Source of the DNA: Megalobrama amblycephala
Lineage: Eukaryota > Chordata > Actinopteri > Cypriniformes > Xenocyprididae
Assembly: GCF_018812025.1 (NCBI RefSeq)
Contig: NC_063050.1
Span: 10,379,782-10,443,781 of the forward strand
DNA: 64,000 nt
Reading direction: 5' to 3'
In this document: positions 14,366-22,617 of the stretch, piece by piece
How the letters are laid out: each line of letters opens with the position of its first letter
Position numbering within the stretch: the first letter of the stretch is position 1
Notes under the pieces: model-generated
What the model was told of the DNA's origin: nothing
Databases searched by the model: none
The model's input: the letters and a program-made list of their open reading frames with translations, nothing else
Translations under genes and position numbers: made by a program

Positions 14366-17084
14366 TTTGGCCATTTGCTAAAATCATTTCTGTTCATTTT
14401 TTTTCCTCATTAATGTACACACAGCACCCCATATTGACAAAAAACACAGAATTGTTGACGTTTTTGCAGATTTTTTTAAAAAGAAAAACTGAAATATCAC
14501 ATGGTCCTAAGTATTCAGACCCTTTGCTGTGACACTCATATATTTAACTCAGGTGCTGTCCATTTCTTCTGATCATCCTTGAGATGGTTCTACACCTTCA
14601 TTTGAGTCCAGCTGTGTTTGATTATACTGATTGGACTTGATTAGGAAAGCCACACACCTGTCTATATAAGACCTTACAGCTCACAGTGCATGTCAGAGCA
14701 AATGAGAATCATGAGGTCAAAGGAACTGCCTGAAGAGCTCAGAGACATAATTGTGGCAAGGCACAGATCTGGCCAAGGTTACAAAAAAAATTCTGCTGCA
14801 CTTAAGGTTCCTAAGATCACAGTGGCCTCCATAATCCTTAAATGGAAGACGTTTGGGACTACCAGAACCTGTGGCTGAGCTCCAGAGATGCAGTCGGGAG
14901 ATGGGAGAAAGTTGTAGAAAGTCAACCATCACTGCAGCCCTCCACCAGTCGGGGCTTTATGGCAGAGTGGCCCGACGGAAGCCTCTCCTCAGTGCAAGAC
15001 ACATGAAAGCCCGCATGGAGTTTGCCAAGATGGTGAGAAATAAGATTCTCTGGTCTGATGAGACCAAGATAGAACTTTTTGGCCTTAATTCTAAGCGGTA
15101 TGTGTGGAGAAAACCAGGCACTGCTCATCACCTGTCCAATACAGTCCCAACAGTGAAGCATGGTGGTGGCAGCATCATGCTGTGGGGGTGTTTTTCAGCT
15201 GCAGGGACAGGACGACTGGTTGCAATCGAGGGAAAGATGAATGCGGCCAAGTACAGGGATATCCTGGACGAAGACCTTCTCCAGAGTGCTCAGGACCTCA
15301 GACTGGGCCGAAGGTTTACCTTCCAACAAGACAATGACCCTAAGCACACAGCTAAAATAATGAAGGAGTGGCTTCACAACAACTCCGTGACTGTTCTTGA
15401 ATGGCCCAGCCAGAGCCCTGACTTAAACCCAATTGAGCATCTCTGGAGAGACCTAAAAATGGCTGTCCACCAACGTTTACCATCCAACCTGACAGAACTG
15501 GAGAGGATCTGCAAGGAGGAATGGCAGAGGATCCCCAAATCCAGGTGTGAAAAACTTGTTGCATCTTTCCCAAAAAGACTCATGGCTGTATTAGATCAAA
15601 AGGGTGCTTCTACTAAATACTGAGCAAAGGGTCTGAATACTTAGGACCATGTGATATTTCAGTTTTTCTTTTTTTTAAAATCTGCAAAAATGTCAACAAT
15701 TCTGTGTTTTTCTGTCAATATGGGGTGCTGTGTGTACATTAATGAGGGAAAAAATGAACTTAAATGATTTTAGCAAATGGCTGCAATATAACAAAGAGTT
15801 AAAAATTTAAGGGGGTCTGAATACTTTCCGTACCCACTGTATATATATATATATATCAATGACTCCAAATTTTTGAACTGTAGTGTAAATAGTATGAATG
15901 ACCTTTCCTCATCAAATATTCAACATTTAGAACAAATGATCAATCCAACACAAACTCACTGTCTGCTCACACAAAAACCCCACATTACAATATGTAATTT
16001 CTACAAACAACATCTCTTATTGTCAAGAGAAAACAAAACACTTATCAACAAAAGAAGTGCTGCTGGTGTAAATGTCAGTAAGTGACTATCAAAGCAACGC
16101 GACAAAAACACTGATGTAATAATGAGGGGAAATAATGATATCAGATATTCAATCAAATATGACAGCTGCTTTTAGTTTTGGAAACACCTCGGGGGCGCGT
16201 CGAAACACACAATGACTGTAAATGAGCGGTTTATGTGTGTGTGAGAGTAAAGAGCTTTAGTTTTGAGAGATTACAGTCCGCTCATCATGTGACAGAACAT
16301 CATTAAGGAATTTCCTCAACTGGAAAATGCATTAATGAATAATTAAAATAAGGCTAGTTTGTATTTAGAAGTTTTTTTGTATTTGTATTTAGAAGAAAAA
16401 AAATCCAAGAAAAAAGAAAAAAAATAGGATATAAAATTAACATTACCGCAATATAACAATTTGTTATATTAATAATATTACAGAAATAGTGTAAAAATAA
16501 TAAAATGTAATTTGAAATGAAAAAAAATGAAAATATAAAATGAAAAAAAGGGTATAAAATTAACATTGGTACACTATAACAAAAAATATATTGTTGTTAT
16601 TATTGTGTTATGTTATATAAATATTGTAATTAAATACTGAACAAAATAGGATAAAAAAAATTAACATTAGTGCAATATAAAACATTTCAAAATATTGTAT
16701 TGAATTAGGCCTATATTATATTAGAGAAATATTGTAAATGTAATATAATGTAATTTTAAAAAAATGACAATATAAAAATAATATTCTATATATATTGTAC
16801 ATAACATTATAATATAATATAATCTTAATTAAAATTTAGAAAGCCAGCAGTATAGTGGTAAGGCATTAAAAATATCATTATTTCATTATCAAACTTAAAA
16901 CATACTACAGAAATAGTGTAAAAATGATCAAATGTAATTTGAAAAAAAATATATATCAAATGAAACAATAGGATAAAAAATTAACATTAGTGCAATATGA
17001 AACATTTTAAGTGTATTGAATTATATTATATTATATAATTATTGTAAATGTAATAGAATGCAATTTAAAAATTGACAATATAAA

Positions 17085-17149
<65 letters not shown>

Positions 17150-18222
17150 ACATAACATTATAATATAATATAATTTTAATTAAAATTAAGTGTATTGAAT
17201 TATATTATATTATTATTGTAAATGTAATGTAATTTAAATATTGACAATATAAAATGAAAATTATAATATCATAATATAATATAATATAATAATATGTAGA
17301 AAGCCAGAGGTCTAGTTGTAACTGTAAGGAATTAAAAATATCATTAATTCATTACCAAACTTATATATATAAATAAAATCATTATGAAAGTCATTGGATG
17401 TCCCACCAGAAGACAAATGTGTGTGTTTAATAAACAGAGGAAGAGAGAGACGAGCAGCCCACACAGATGAGAGTGAATACTAATGAGTCACTATACAGCT
17501 CCACACCGACTCCAGCTGACCCAATGTACTCTCACACTCACACACACACACACACACACACGCACAGTCATTTAGAGTTGACATGCTGTTATATAAGCCT
17601 GCGCATCCTCAGCGTTCTGGAGACGAATCGCCGTTGCCATGGTAAAAACACAATAACCTTCTTTTTTTTTACCCCATTCAAACACATCCCAATGTCCTCT
17701 GCTTCTTCCAGCCTTTCCTTTTGAGGAGTCAGAACATCCTGTATTGTTTCACTGGTGGGATGTCGGAGGAGAAAAAAAGAGGTGAGACTGATCTCAGAGA
17801 ATAGAGAATTCACAGGAGGACACCAATTGAGGAGAAGTCTCTTCTGCTTCATCAGAGCATCATGGGAAGTGAGAAAATTAGAGTGACCAGAGTCTATGTC
17901 ATATTGACACTCAAACACACATAAATCTCTCTGTCAAACCTCATATACACACAGTTTGTCACTTAGATGTTCAAAACAAGTGGCATTTAATGCAAAGAAT
18001 CAGCACAAGCATTCTGCTCACGTGATCTGATCACCTGACTGAAGCTTTTTTTCTAATATTCACCATATTAACTGGAACATGAAGTTGGTCTCGATTTAAT
18101 CGTGTATTTGAATGACTAAACATGTTAATAAGTAAATATTATTATGGTTTAATACCTGATGGAGTTCGAGGCCTCGTTTCTCTTTTATTAATCTTGCTGG
18201 TTGATTTCCCGACACTCGCCAT
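1..18222 (-). CDS. mycbpap: mycbpap gene span (MYCBP-associated protein), 3' part outside window
   Basis: Eleven minus-strand exons can be joined: 18222-18156, 14123-13990, 13902-13737, 13661-13555, 12765-12591, 10507-10413, 9721-9571, 7715-7615, 581-475, 398-290 and 15-1 (cut). Every junction is GT-AG and every codon phase closes, giving about 409 residues without a stop. The product aligns by eye with vertebrate MYCBPAP, which binds the MYC-binding protein MYCBP/AMY-1 and is linked to the sperm axoneme central apparatus. Recognisable blocks are SGPGGPRFDAQGMVLPHSIL, FRRIQEQRD, GSEFWSLPQRYGDEMSG, WDQSLYLQQRLHELK and RPALRVCGDLALWTG. The human protein is roughly 950 residues, so about the N-terminal half is here. 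Introns are filled with transposons; the largest (582-7614) is 7 kb. The family assignment is confident; the first exon is the least certain part. Confidence 0.87.
290..398 (-). CDS. mycbpap: mycbpap exon 10
   Basis: The acceptor is TTCCACAG|AGACCC and the donor is CACCAG|GTACGA. It encodes DPLALFDDVISEVELRPALR followed by VCGDLALWTGSSSSHQ. This matches the family's 'GPSLLFCGKPACWIRGS' block, which precedes an Ig-like/ASH-type region. It ends in phase 0. Confidence 0.88.
475..581 (-). CDS. mycbpap: mycbpap exon 9
   Basis: The acceptor is TGTTTCAG|GAGGTC and the donor is AACGA|GTATGA. It encodes EVEGLEVLGSGLSETRSPLP followed by a run of glutamates (EEEEEDEEQKE). It continues the 'QQDIDGLEVVG' block, so exons 8 and 9 are adjacent despite the 6.9 kb intron. 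It leaves in phase 2. Confidence 0.88.
582..1560. other. mycbpap intron, no gene
   Basis: Intronic sequence between mycbpap exons 8 and 9. It contains a (CA)n run at about 956-977. I see no other recognisable feature. Confidence 0.6.
1561..2389. mobile_element. Tc1-like MITE, compound palindrome
   Basis: The ends are inverted (TACAGTACAGTCC at the left, GGACTGTACTGTA at the right) and the arms stay complementary for about 290 bp. The left arm carries a complete short copy ending 'CTTTTGAACGGTAGTGTA' near 2098, followed by an inverted partial copy. The same family recurs at 5641-6144 and, split by a Tc1, at 14215-15893. The TA flanks suggest a Tc1/mariner origin. Confidence 0.75.
2625..2936 (-). 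pseudogene. Tc1 transposase remnant: HTH start fused to C-terminal end
   Basis: The frame opens with a helix-turn-helix start (MRKKEIEIYQSGKGYKAISK) and continues without a stop into the Tc1 C-terminal signature SPDLNPIEMLWHDLK, ending in KGGPTSY. The central part with the first two catalytic aspartates is missing, so only the final catalytic glutamate region remains. The 103-residue frame looks like an in-frame deletion product of a transposase normally about 340 residues long. It cannot be catalytic. Confidence 0.75.
3253..4227. mobile_element. TTAA-flanked non-autonomous DNA element
   Basis: The ends are AAAGGTGCCATAGAA and TTCTAGGGCACCTTT, flanked by TTAA at 3253-3256 and 4224-4227. The undisturbed left repeat of the host Tc1 contains the empty site (ATTTAAAT), which confirms insertion with target duplication. 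There is no coding capacity. It resembles non-autonomous Kolobok/piggyBac-type families. Confidence 0.75.
4318..5640. other. mycbpap intron, no gene
   Basis: Intronic sequence with short A or T runs at 4540-4553, 4661-4674 and 4839-4850. No exon or clear transposon end was recognised. Confidence 0.5.
5641..6144. mobile_element. MITE, single copy of the 1561-2389 family
   Basis: It starts near GTTCAAAAGTTTGGGG and ends near CCCCAAATATTTGG. It shares the interior 'GCTGAATTTTCAGCATCATT' and 'CACATGATCCTTCAGAAATC' blocks with the element at 1561-2389. Confidence 0.7.
6145..7614. other. mycbpap intron; T-rich low-complexity repeat
   Basis: From about 7010 to 7450 there are repeated TTTTAGTTTTATTT-like blocks ending near 'TTAGTTGACGATAATAACCC', a common degenerate fish repeat. 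No exon was found between mycbpap exons 8 and 9 here. Confidence 0.5.
7615..7715 (-). CDS. mycbpap: mycbpap exon 8
   Basis: The acceptor is GTTTGTAG|GTACTG and the donor is AGTCCT|GTAAGA. It encodes TVASDAVISGWDQSLYLQQR and LHELKDTLRDFSP, matching the 'YTWDRSLFLIYRRKELQRIMEELDFS' block. It enters in phase 1 and leaves in phase 0. Confidence 0.9.
7716..9570. other. mycbpap intron; AAT-rich microsatellite and a dispersed repeat
   Basis: An (AAT)n tract lies at 9003-9050. A block at about 9314-9505 ('CCTTCATTGCTGTGCGC' to 'CACCAAGTGTCATGCC') recurs diverged at 41925-42165. No exon was seen. Confidence 0.5.
9571..9721 (-). CDS. mycbpap: mycbpap exon 7
   Basis: The acceptor is GTTTTCAG|GATCGG and the donor is GAGTCAG|GTGAAC. 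It encodes DRRVGSEFWSLPQRYGDEMS and GITATLTRSERG, ending in TRLESG. This is the most diagnostic block of the family ('FWSRLEYLGDEMTGL' in mammals). It leaves in phase 1. Confidence 0.92.
9722..10412. other. mycbpap intron, no gene
   Basis: AT-rich intron with an A run at 9991-10010. Nothing else was recognised. Confidence 0.5.
10413..10507 (-). CDS. mycbpap: mycbpap exon 6
   Basis: The acceptor is GTTTCAG|GGTTCC and the donor is GGACAT|GTGAGG. It encodes RFLQKPAASLLMNRSGRFRR followed by IQEQRDRIQRGH. This matches the 'LKKPVSELLMHTGETYRRIQEER' block. With the carried base it is 32 codons and ends in phase 0. Confidence 0.9.
10508..11199. other. mycbpap intron, no gene
   Basis: Intronic sequence. 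No transposon ends or exons were recognised. Confidence 0.5.
11510..11832 (+). pseudogene. THAP zinc-finger domain, frameshifted
   Basis: The ATG at 11510 has a good Kozak context (A at -3, G at +4) and starts the first half of a THAP domain: C-x4-C (NCFVPGC) and VSFHHFP. About 90 bases on, the frame shifts by one register. The second half continues as ERCEQWLRAIKHPKF, then the C-x2-H pair in RICSLHF and the terminal TAIPSIF motif. Both halves of the C2CH zinc site are present but in different frames. A GTAAGT at 11562 could alternatively be a splice donor, but no acceptor fits. It is probably the DNA-binding end of a Kolobok transposase. Confidence 0.75.
12308..12350. repeat. Short near-perfect hairpin
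   Basis: GCCTCCGATGACGCAAAA is followed after about 7 bases by its near-perfect complement TTTTGCATCATCGGAGGC (17 of 18 pairs). It lies inside the Kolobok-like element near its right end. Confidence 0.75.
12591..12765 (-). CDS. mycbpap: mycbpap exon 5
   Basis: The acceptor is TTCTTCAG|CTGG and the donor is TTTCAC|GTGAGT. It encodes LVWRIPDGQTLPPLVVETEN, a variable linker and HALQHWYRHMTERRRQQDF. The last part matches the basic 'NFLKNWQRNTALRKKQQEAL' segment of the family. It leaves in phase 1. Confidence 0.87.
12766..13554. other. mycbpap intron, no gene
   Basis: AT-rich intron with a short (TTA)n run at 13329-13347. Nothing else was recognised. Confidence 0.5.
13555..13661 (-). CDS. mycbpap: mycbpap exon 4
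   Basis: The acceptor is CCAAAG|GTCCCG and the donor is ACGGAG|GTGAGA. It encodes GPGGPRFDAQGMVLPHSILG followed by CLEDFKTEMQLRGETE. This is the conserved 'SGPGDSFDG...LPHHILGSLQDFK' block. It enters in phase 1 and leaves in phase 0. Confidence 0.9.
13737..13902 (-). CDS. mycbpap: mycbpap exon 3
   Basis: The acceptor is TCTGTGCAG|CTGCGA and the donor is TATGCAG|GTAGGG. It encodes LRVPKPPTD, then RVYVRKIRPPDELGRKVRVT and VARPLPQDD, ending in WPFEYA. This matches the 'RKLKPMDPRRKVCHLVARP' region of the family. It leaves in phase 1. Confidence 0.87.
13990..14123 (-). CDS. mycbpap: mycbpap exon 2
   Basis: The acceptor is GTGTCAG|ATAAG and the donor is GAGAGG|GTGAGT. It encodes KKLLRSCEE, a serine run and GHDIQSLAITAQDLER, which corresponds to the conserved 'DILALAIKKEDL' block of mammalian MYCBPAP. 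It enters in phase 1 and leaves in phase 0. Confidence 0.8.
14286..14358. repeat. A-run plus (TA)n microsatellite
   Basis: A poly-A run of about 25 bases is followed by some 25 TA repeats. It abuts the truncated left end of the Tc1 element at 14361. Confidence 0.9.
14361..15840 (+). mobile_element. Tc1-like transposon, left end truncated
   Basis: The right end reads 'TACTTTCCGTACCCACTGTA'. The arms ('GACCCTTTGCTG' at 14519 and 'AGCAAAGGGTCTGAA' at 15622) are inverted over more than 150 bp. The outer 60 bases or so of the left arm are missing and replaced by the (TA)n tract. Parts of an older MITE lie on both sides (14215-14283 and 15862-15893), so this Tc1 sits inside it. It occupies the first mycbpap intron in the opposite orientation. 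Confidence 0.88.
14690..15623 (+). pseudogene. Tc1-like transposase with one frameshift
   Basis: The first 62 codons hold the paired-type HTH start (MSEQMRIMRSKELPEELRDI). The frame then stops at 14876-14878 and continues in another register from about 14853, with 256 codons to KGASTKY. The catalytic DD34E set is visible: Asp in LWSDETKIELFG, Asp in FQQDNDPKHT and Glu in SPDLNPIEHLWRDLK. The glycine-rich GGGSIMLWGCFS strand is also intact. Total coding length is close to the normal 340 residues, so a single indel between the DNA-binding and catalytic regions is the main damage. It is probably not translated as a whole. Confidence 0.88.
15894..16329. other. mycbpap intron 1, no gene
   Basis: Unremarkable intronic sequence; no element ends were seen. 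Confidence 0.45.
16330..17370. repeat. AT-rich degenerate tandem repeats with (TA)n
   Basis: The phrase 'ATAAAATTAACATTA' followed by 'GCAATATAA' recurs at about 16431, 16554, 16655 and 16974. The phrase 'GAAAGCCAGCAGTATAGT' at 16840 recurs at 17299. A (TA)n tract of about 58 bases lies at 17089-17146. It looks like a degraded tandem array; no coding. Confidence 0.7.
17371..18155. other. mycbpap intron 1, 5' part
   Basis: It contains a (CA)n microsatellite at 17537-17561. A possible minus-strand exon-like block lies near 17653-17718 but is not convincing. Confidence 0.45.
18156..18222 (-). CDS. mycbpap: mycbpap exon 1 (start codon)
   Basis: The ATG lies at 18222-18220 and the exon codes for MASVGKSTSKINKRETRPRT and a few more residues. 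It ends in TCAG|GTATTA after one base of the next codon. That phase matches exon 2, whose first two bases complete GAT (Asp). The block is short, basic and only loosely comparable with other N-termini, and the Kozak context is weak apart from G at +4. Its position just inside a GC-rich promoter with an X-box supports it. An extra exon between this and exon 2 cannot be excluded. Confidence 0.55.
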
Positions 18223-18432
18223 GAAGCCAGAGCTCAAGCAAACCATCTACAAACAAACAAACTTTCGTCAAAACATGTGGCAGTCTTATATGCTGTTAAA
18301 GACCGTCTTAGGAACTCAGGAACTACTTCATTAGTAAAATCAAGCGGACAGGCTTTATTACAGATTAAGTTTAGACGGTTGAAGACCTTCTGCTGGGTCT
18401 GTTTACAGCACGTCACGTCCAAGCGCAGTCGC

Positions 18433-18446
18433 GTTGTCGTAGCAAC
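18433..18446. promoter_or_regulatory. RFX-type X-box upstream of mycbpap
   Basis: GTTGTCGTAGCAAC is an imperfect inverted repeat of the X-box type (GTNRCC, a short spacer, RGYAAC), with one mismatch in the left half. It sits about 210 bp upstream of the mycbpap start, in a local GC-rich patch (18410-18480). A second half-site GTTGCC follows at about 18467. RFX factors drive ciliary genes, which fits the role of MYCBPAP. Confidence 0.55.
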
Positions 18447-19500
18447 GGCTGCGCGCGCAGGATCCAGTTGCCGCGAAAGAGCAGTGCTAGGTAAGCTGAG
18501 GTAAGTTTAAAAATCATATTTTACAGCATTTCACCGCTGCAGAGCTCTGATTAAAATGAGGGGAAATCAAAAGCGCAAAAAAATGCACAGAAAAACGTCG
18601 TTTCCAAATGTATTCATTTACTTAACTGTTTTTGTTTATGGGTCAGTTTCGTGAGGCGAATTTTAGAACAAATACATTAAACTGCATTAAAATGTAATTT
18701 ATATGCATTTATGTGTAAAAATGACGGTTATTAGTTATTTTTATTTCAGAAATTCCTATTAAAAACAAAGTGGCTTAATCAACACATAGGAAGCTATTTT
18801 GAGAATGTGACAAGAAAACTTTTTTCTTTTTTTTTAAAAAGGGACCTTTCAGACCCTTTAAACTGCAGGTTTTATTAATAATATTAAATATGTATTAATA
18901 TTATATACTTTTTTAAAGTCACGTTTGGATCAGGTAAAATTGAAAAAGGCTATTTGGCATTTTTGTTACTCAGAAATTCGTGATATTTGTGAAAACAATT
19001 AATGTATAAAAGTAGATTTTGAAAGATTTTTCTTTTTCTTTTTCTTTTTTTTTTTTTTTTGCATCCCAGGCATCACTGAATAAATTACATTAATACAAAT
19101 ATTCGGCAATATTTTCAGCTAAAATTGAAAAACTCCAAGAAAACTGTTAAATTTGTTACTCATAAACTCGTGATATTTGTAAAAACAATATTTTCTAAGT
19201 AGATTTTGAAAGATTTTTTTTTTTCCTTTTTGCATCCCAGGCAATAAAATACATTAATAAACCTATTCAATATTTTCCTTTGAAATAAATGTATGTATGT
19301 ATTCACTTTTTAACTCTCTTTTCTTTATTGATATTAATTTTCTCTGTCCTAATTAGCCCTCATTAAACAGCCTTTATCGCAGCTGTAAGCAGCTCTTATT
19401 ATGAGAGTTGGCCTATATCATCGTGCACTGCTCCGCAAAACGTTTTGTTCCTTGCGGGTACACGCGTTGCGCACCTGTCAATCATACGAATGACGTGGAC
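18447..19500. other. Intergenic between mycbpap and the RASD-like gene
   Basis: GC-rich at the left, then AT-rich. Two tandem consensus donors (GTAAGC at 18491, GTAAGT at 18501) follow the GC-rich patch. A tandem duplication of about 180 bp is visible (18955-19130 and 19145-19290; shared 'CTCGTGATATTTGT' or close, 'AGTAGATTTTGAAAGATTTT', 'GCATCCCAGGCA'). Confidence 0.5.
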
Positions 19501-19504
19501 GCGG

Positions 19505-19512
19505 GTATAAGT
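19505..19512 (+). promoter_or_regulatory. TATA box of the RASD-like gene
   Basis: TATAAGTA lies about 110 bases upstream of the preferred start codon. Transcription would begin near 19535, giving a 5' leader of about 80 bases. Confidence 0.6.
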
Positions 19513-19613
19513 AGCGCGCTGGCACGCTGAAGTACTCGTGCAGAGCGAACAGCTCGAGGTGGATGTATCAAACAAACATAAAACAAATCTGCCTGTCTTC
19601 AATGTGTCCCGTC

Positions 19614-20202
19614 ATGGACCTGCACCAAAGTGCGAAAGCTGCTGCCCTGCAGGTGATCCAGCACCAGTCTCGCGCTCTGCCCGGTGCCAGCTCGCCCAGC
19701 GTCCTCCTCGCATACAAAAACGCGACGCAAAGACTCGGTGCGACCGGGTTTAAAGTCAGCACGCTCTCCAAAGCAGGAATGGGCATCTTGAAACTGGCCA
19801 CGACGCAGCTGAAACAGCAGGAAAAGAAAGCGAGGGTGGTGCGGGCGTCTAGTCTGGGTAAAGCGCATCCGTCCATCGACTGTAAAAAATCCCCTCTGGA
19901 CCAGCTGGCCGCGCTGGTTCTACACGGACACGCGCGTCTCCAGCCGCTGGCGAACGAGCCTCACGGCAGCACCAAACCGCAGAACTGCAGGCGCATCGTG
20001 GTTCTCGGCGCGCCGCGGGTCGGTAAGACCTCCATCCTGCGCCGGTTCCTGCGCGACGGCTTTGAGGAGCGATACGAGCCCACATGTGAAGATTTCCACC
20101 GGAAACTTTACCACATTCGCGGCGAAACCTACCAGATAGACATCCTGGACGCGTCCGGGGAACGAAGCTTCCCTGCCAAGAGGAGACTCTCCATCCTAAC
20201 CG
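19614..20202 (+). CDS. RASD-like exon 1
   Basis: It holds the N-terminal extension, G1, G2 and G3, and ends at CCG|GTGCGT after the first base of a glycine codon. It is GC- and CpG-rich (about 19660-20170), unlike the AT-rich surroundings, as expected for a CpG-island promoter. The extension contains a lysine-rich stretch (LKQQEKKARVVRASS) and no signal peptide. Confidence 0.85.
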
Positions 20203-21431
20203 GTGCGTAAAAGTTTCAAATACACTTTTATCCAGATCAATTTGGCTTGAATAGCGTTCCTGGACTGCTAAATGGTTGTTTTGGAGATGTTGATGCCTCA
20301 TACTTCAAATTAGTGTATTGGTTTATTTAGCACCATTACACAGATGTAGACAATAGCTAACTAAATATTTTTGGTTCTGACTGGAACCTTTTTGTTTTCA
20401 AACATATTTTTCACTGCATTTATTTGTATTTATACAAGCTTAATGGATGCACTAAGTTTTAAAGCATAAGAATCACTCAAAGGTTCAATCTCAGATTAAC
20501 CCTCTAAATGAATAATGATGAAATATTATGTTTTATTATTTTAAAAAAAATGGCACCAAGATCAAAAATAAGACTTTCCAGGCAAATTATACATTTCTCT
20601 AATAAACGTAAATTGATTTTTTTTGTCCTTTTTCATAAAGCAAATGTGTTTATTAATTTTGAGCATATTGAACATAAATCATAAATATGTTACTTAAGCA
20701 TAAATACATTTATATTATCATACACTCTTTTAAATAACAATGAATGCCACTACTTTAAGCAGGAGTGTCTTTGGTTCATGTGTTTAACTTTCTTCATGCA
20801 CTTTTAATTACAACAATGTTGCATTTTTTTTTATTTTTTTTTCTGAATAGCCTGACAATTATGTTTCCAGATATTGTTTTGACTCTCTCTCGCCTCTCGT
20901 GTTTCAGGTGATATATTCCTGCTCGTCTTCAGTCTTGACGACCGCAGCTCGTTTGAGGAGGTGCGCTCTCTGCACGCCGAGATCGTAGCGGCCAAAACGG
21001 CCTTGCATAAACAGAAGGTGTGTGTGCCGACGGTGGTCTGCGCCAACAAGGTGGACTTGCCCTCGGAGCAGCGCGCGGTGTCGCGGACTGAAGTGCTGCG
21101 TGGTCTCGGGAATGGCTGCGCTCTGTTCGAGACCTCCGCCAAGGACAGTGTGAATCTGGAGCAGGTGTTTGAGGCGCTGGCGCGGCGCGGAGGGCTCCCA
21201 CTGGAGACAGGACCCTCGCAGCACCGGAAAGTGTCCATCCGCTCTTACCAGGCACTCAGAGCGGCAAGGCAGGCGGACAAAGGGAGCAAAGCGTCGGCGT
21301 GTGACGCTCCCTGCGGGGCGGTCTATCCGCTGGCACGCAGGCCGAGCTTCGGCACAGACCTACGGCTGGTTCTCGGCCCCAAAGGCAACAGAAAACAGGG
21401 CAAAGCACTGGACAAGTGTCCGATTCAGTGA
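19614..21431 (+). CDS. RASD/Dexras-family Ras-like GTPase with long N-terminal extension (gene span)
   Basis: Two coding exons (19614-20202 and 20908-21431) join in phase 1 to give 370 residues. All five GTPase motifs are present: G1 GAPRVGKT (132-139), G2 Thr157 in YEPTCEDF, G3 DASG (179-182), G4 NKVD (243-246) and G5 ETSAK (271-275). The C-terminus is a CAAX box, CPIQ, predicted to be prenylated. RASD signatures are EDFHRKLYHIRGETYQ, RRLSILTG at the splice junction, HRKVSI and ARRPSFGTDL. RASD1 and RASD2 have only about 20-25 residues before G1, whereas this protein has about 130. The start at 19614 (G at -3, G at +4) is preferred over upstream ATGs at 19563 and 19602, which have weak contexts. 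It is a teleost paralogue of RASD1/2; which one cannot be decided here. Confidence 0.88.
20203..20907 (+). other. RASD-like intron
   Basis: A 705-base AT-rich intron (GTGCGT...TTTCAG) splitting the ILTG|D site, which I believe is the position used in RASD1/RASD2. No embedded feature was seen. Confidence 0.8.
20908..21431 (+). CDS. RASD-like exon 2
   Basis: It begins DIFLLVFSLDDRSSFEEVRS, carries the G4 and G5 motifs and ends in a basic tail with ARRPSFGTDL and the CAAX box CPIQ before TGA at 21429. GC- and CpG-rich throughout. Confidence 0.88.
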
Positions 21432-22200
21432 AACAACAGACTGAGAGAAAGAGAACTGCTTTTATTTCTTGTAAAAACAAAGAGCACTGACAACATTTGC
21501 CATTTGTGTATGGCAGCAAACATTATTTATTCAAACTTTTTCATTCTTTGGTGCAAATGGATGAATAATATATTATATATGAAACTGATCATTGCATTTT
21601 AATCCTCGCCTATAAAATGCATACAGTTTCATATGAATGTATTTACATAGTGCACACATTGCAAATCCATTAAAATAATATTTAATCATGTACAGATACA
21701 TAATTTTTTTACTTAATGAATGATGGAGGGACAATGAAACATGTATCTGAACTTTAGCGTCTTTAATGTTGGCTGAAGTTGTTTTAATATTGAATTCAGA
21801 CAACAATTTAAGGATCCTCTGTTGAAGACTCCTGCCTTAATGCCATATTTAATGAAAACAATACAGAGAATGATGTCTGAGGCATAATATTTAAAACAGT
21901 ATGACAATCTGAATGGACTTTAGGCCTCTTTTATCACTCACAGATTTGTTTTTATTCCAGGTAAATAGGGTATCTTCCTGATTAAGATCCACTGAAAATG
22001 ATGGAAAAGCCTGTTGCACGACTGGTTTGTTGCTGTATAATATCTGTACACATTTTAAATTAAACATTTTCATACAAAACATGATGTCATGAGTGCAGTC
22101 TGATGATTTGGTGAATCGCTGCTCTGACAAGATGCCACCCTTACCCGCGTAATGAAGTTGAGAGATGTTTGTCACGATTCATTCACTCAAAATAAATAAA
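21432..22200 (+). other. Probable 3' UTR of the RASD-like gene, ending at AATAAA
   Basis: No gene-like frame is present. Overlapping AATAAA signals at 22191-22200 (AATAAATAAA) are plausible polyadenylation sites about 765 bases after the stop codon. Confidence 0.45.
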
Positions 22201-22421
22201 TTATTGAGAACATGAGTGTGGGCGTTTTGATGAAACGATAAAGCCTTGACTCCTCTGATTGCATAAAACCCTTCACTCACTGCCTGCCACACAGGATGTG
22301 CCGTGTGAAAGAGGAGAGGAAATGAACCAGAAAACATCTGTTGTTCTGCTGGAAACCTTCACAAATCAAGGCTGCGTGAATTTAAGCCATAATGAATATA
22401 AGAAACTTCAACATTAATTCG

Positions 22422-22617
22422 ATTAGTCTATCTATCTATCTATCTATCTATCTATATGTCTACTTATCTGTCTGTCTATCTGTCTATCTTTATGAGAGCT
22501 GTGTGTGTAAACCTCACTCCCCTGAACTCGAGAGGTGCTCTAGCAACTGACGATAGATACTGTGGTTCGTTAGCCACCTTGTTAGAGTGCCCACCTCCCA
22601 TGCGGACGGGCCCTGGT

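Noticed and set aside
17653..17718. Possible extra 66-base mycbpap exon (minus strand)
   Set aside because: Length keeps the phase, but the required frame reads poorly, the acceptor lacks a pyrimidine tract and the donor (GGGTAAAA) is weak.
19849..20301. Minus-strand frame of 150 residues opposite the RASD-like exon
   Set aside because: Antisense of GC-rich coding sequence, without domains or splice support.
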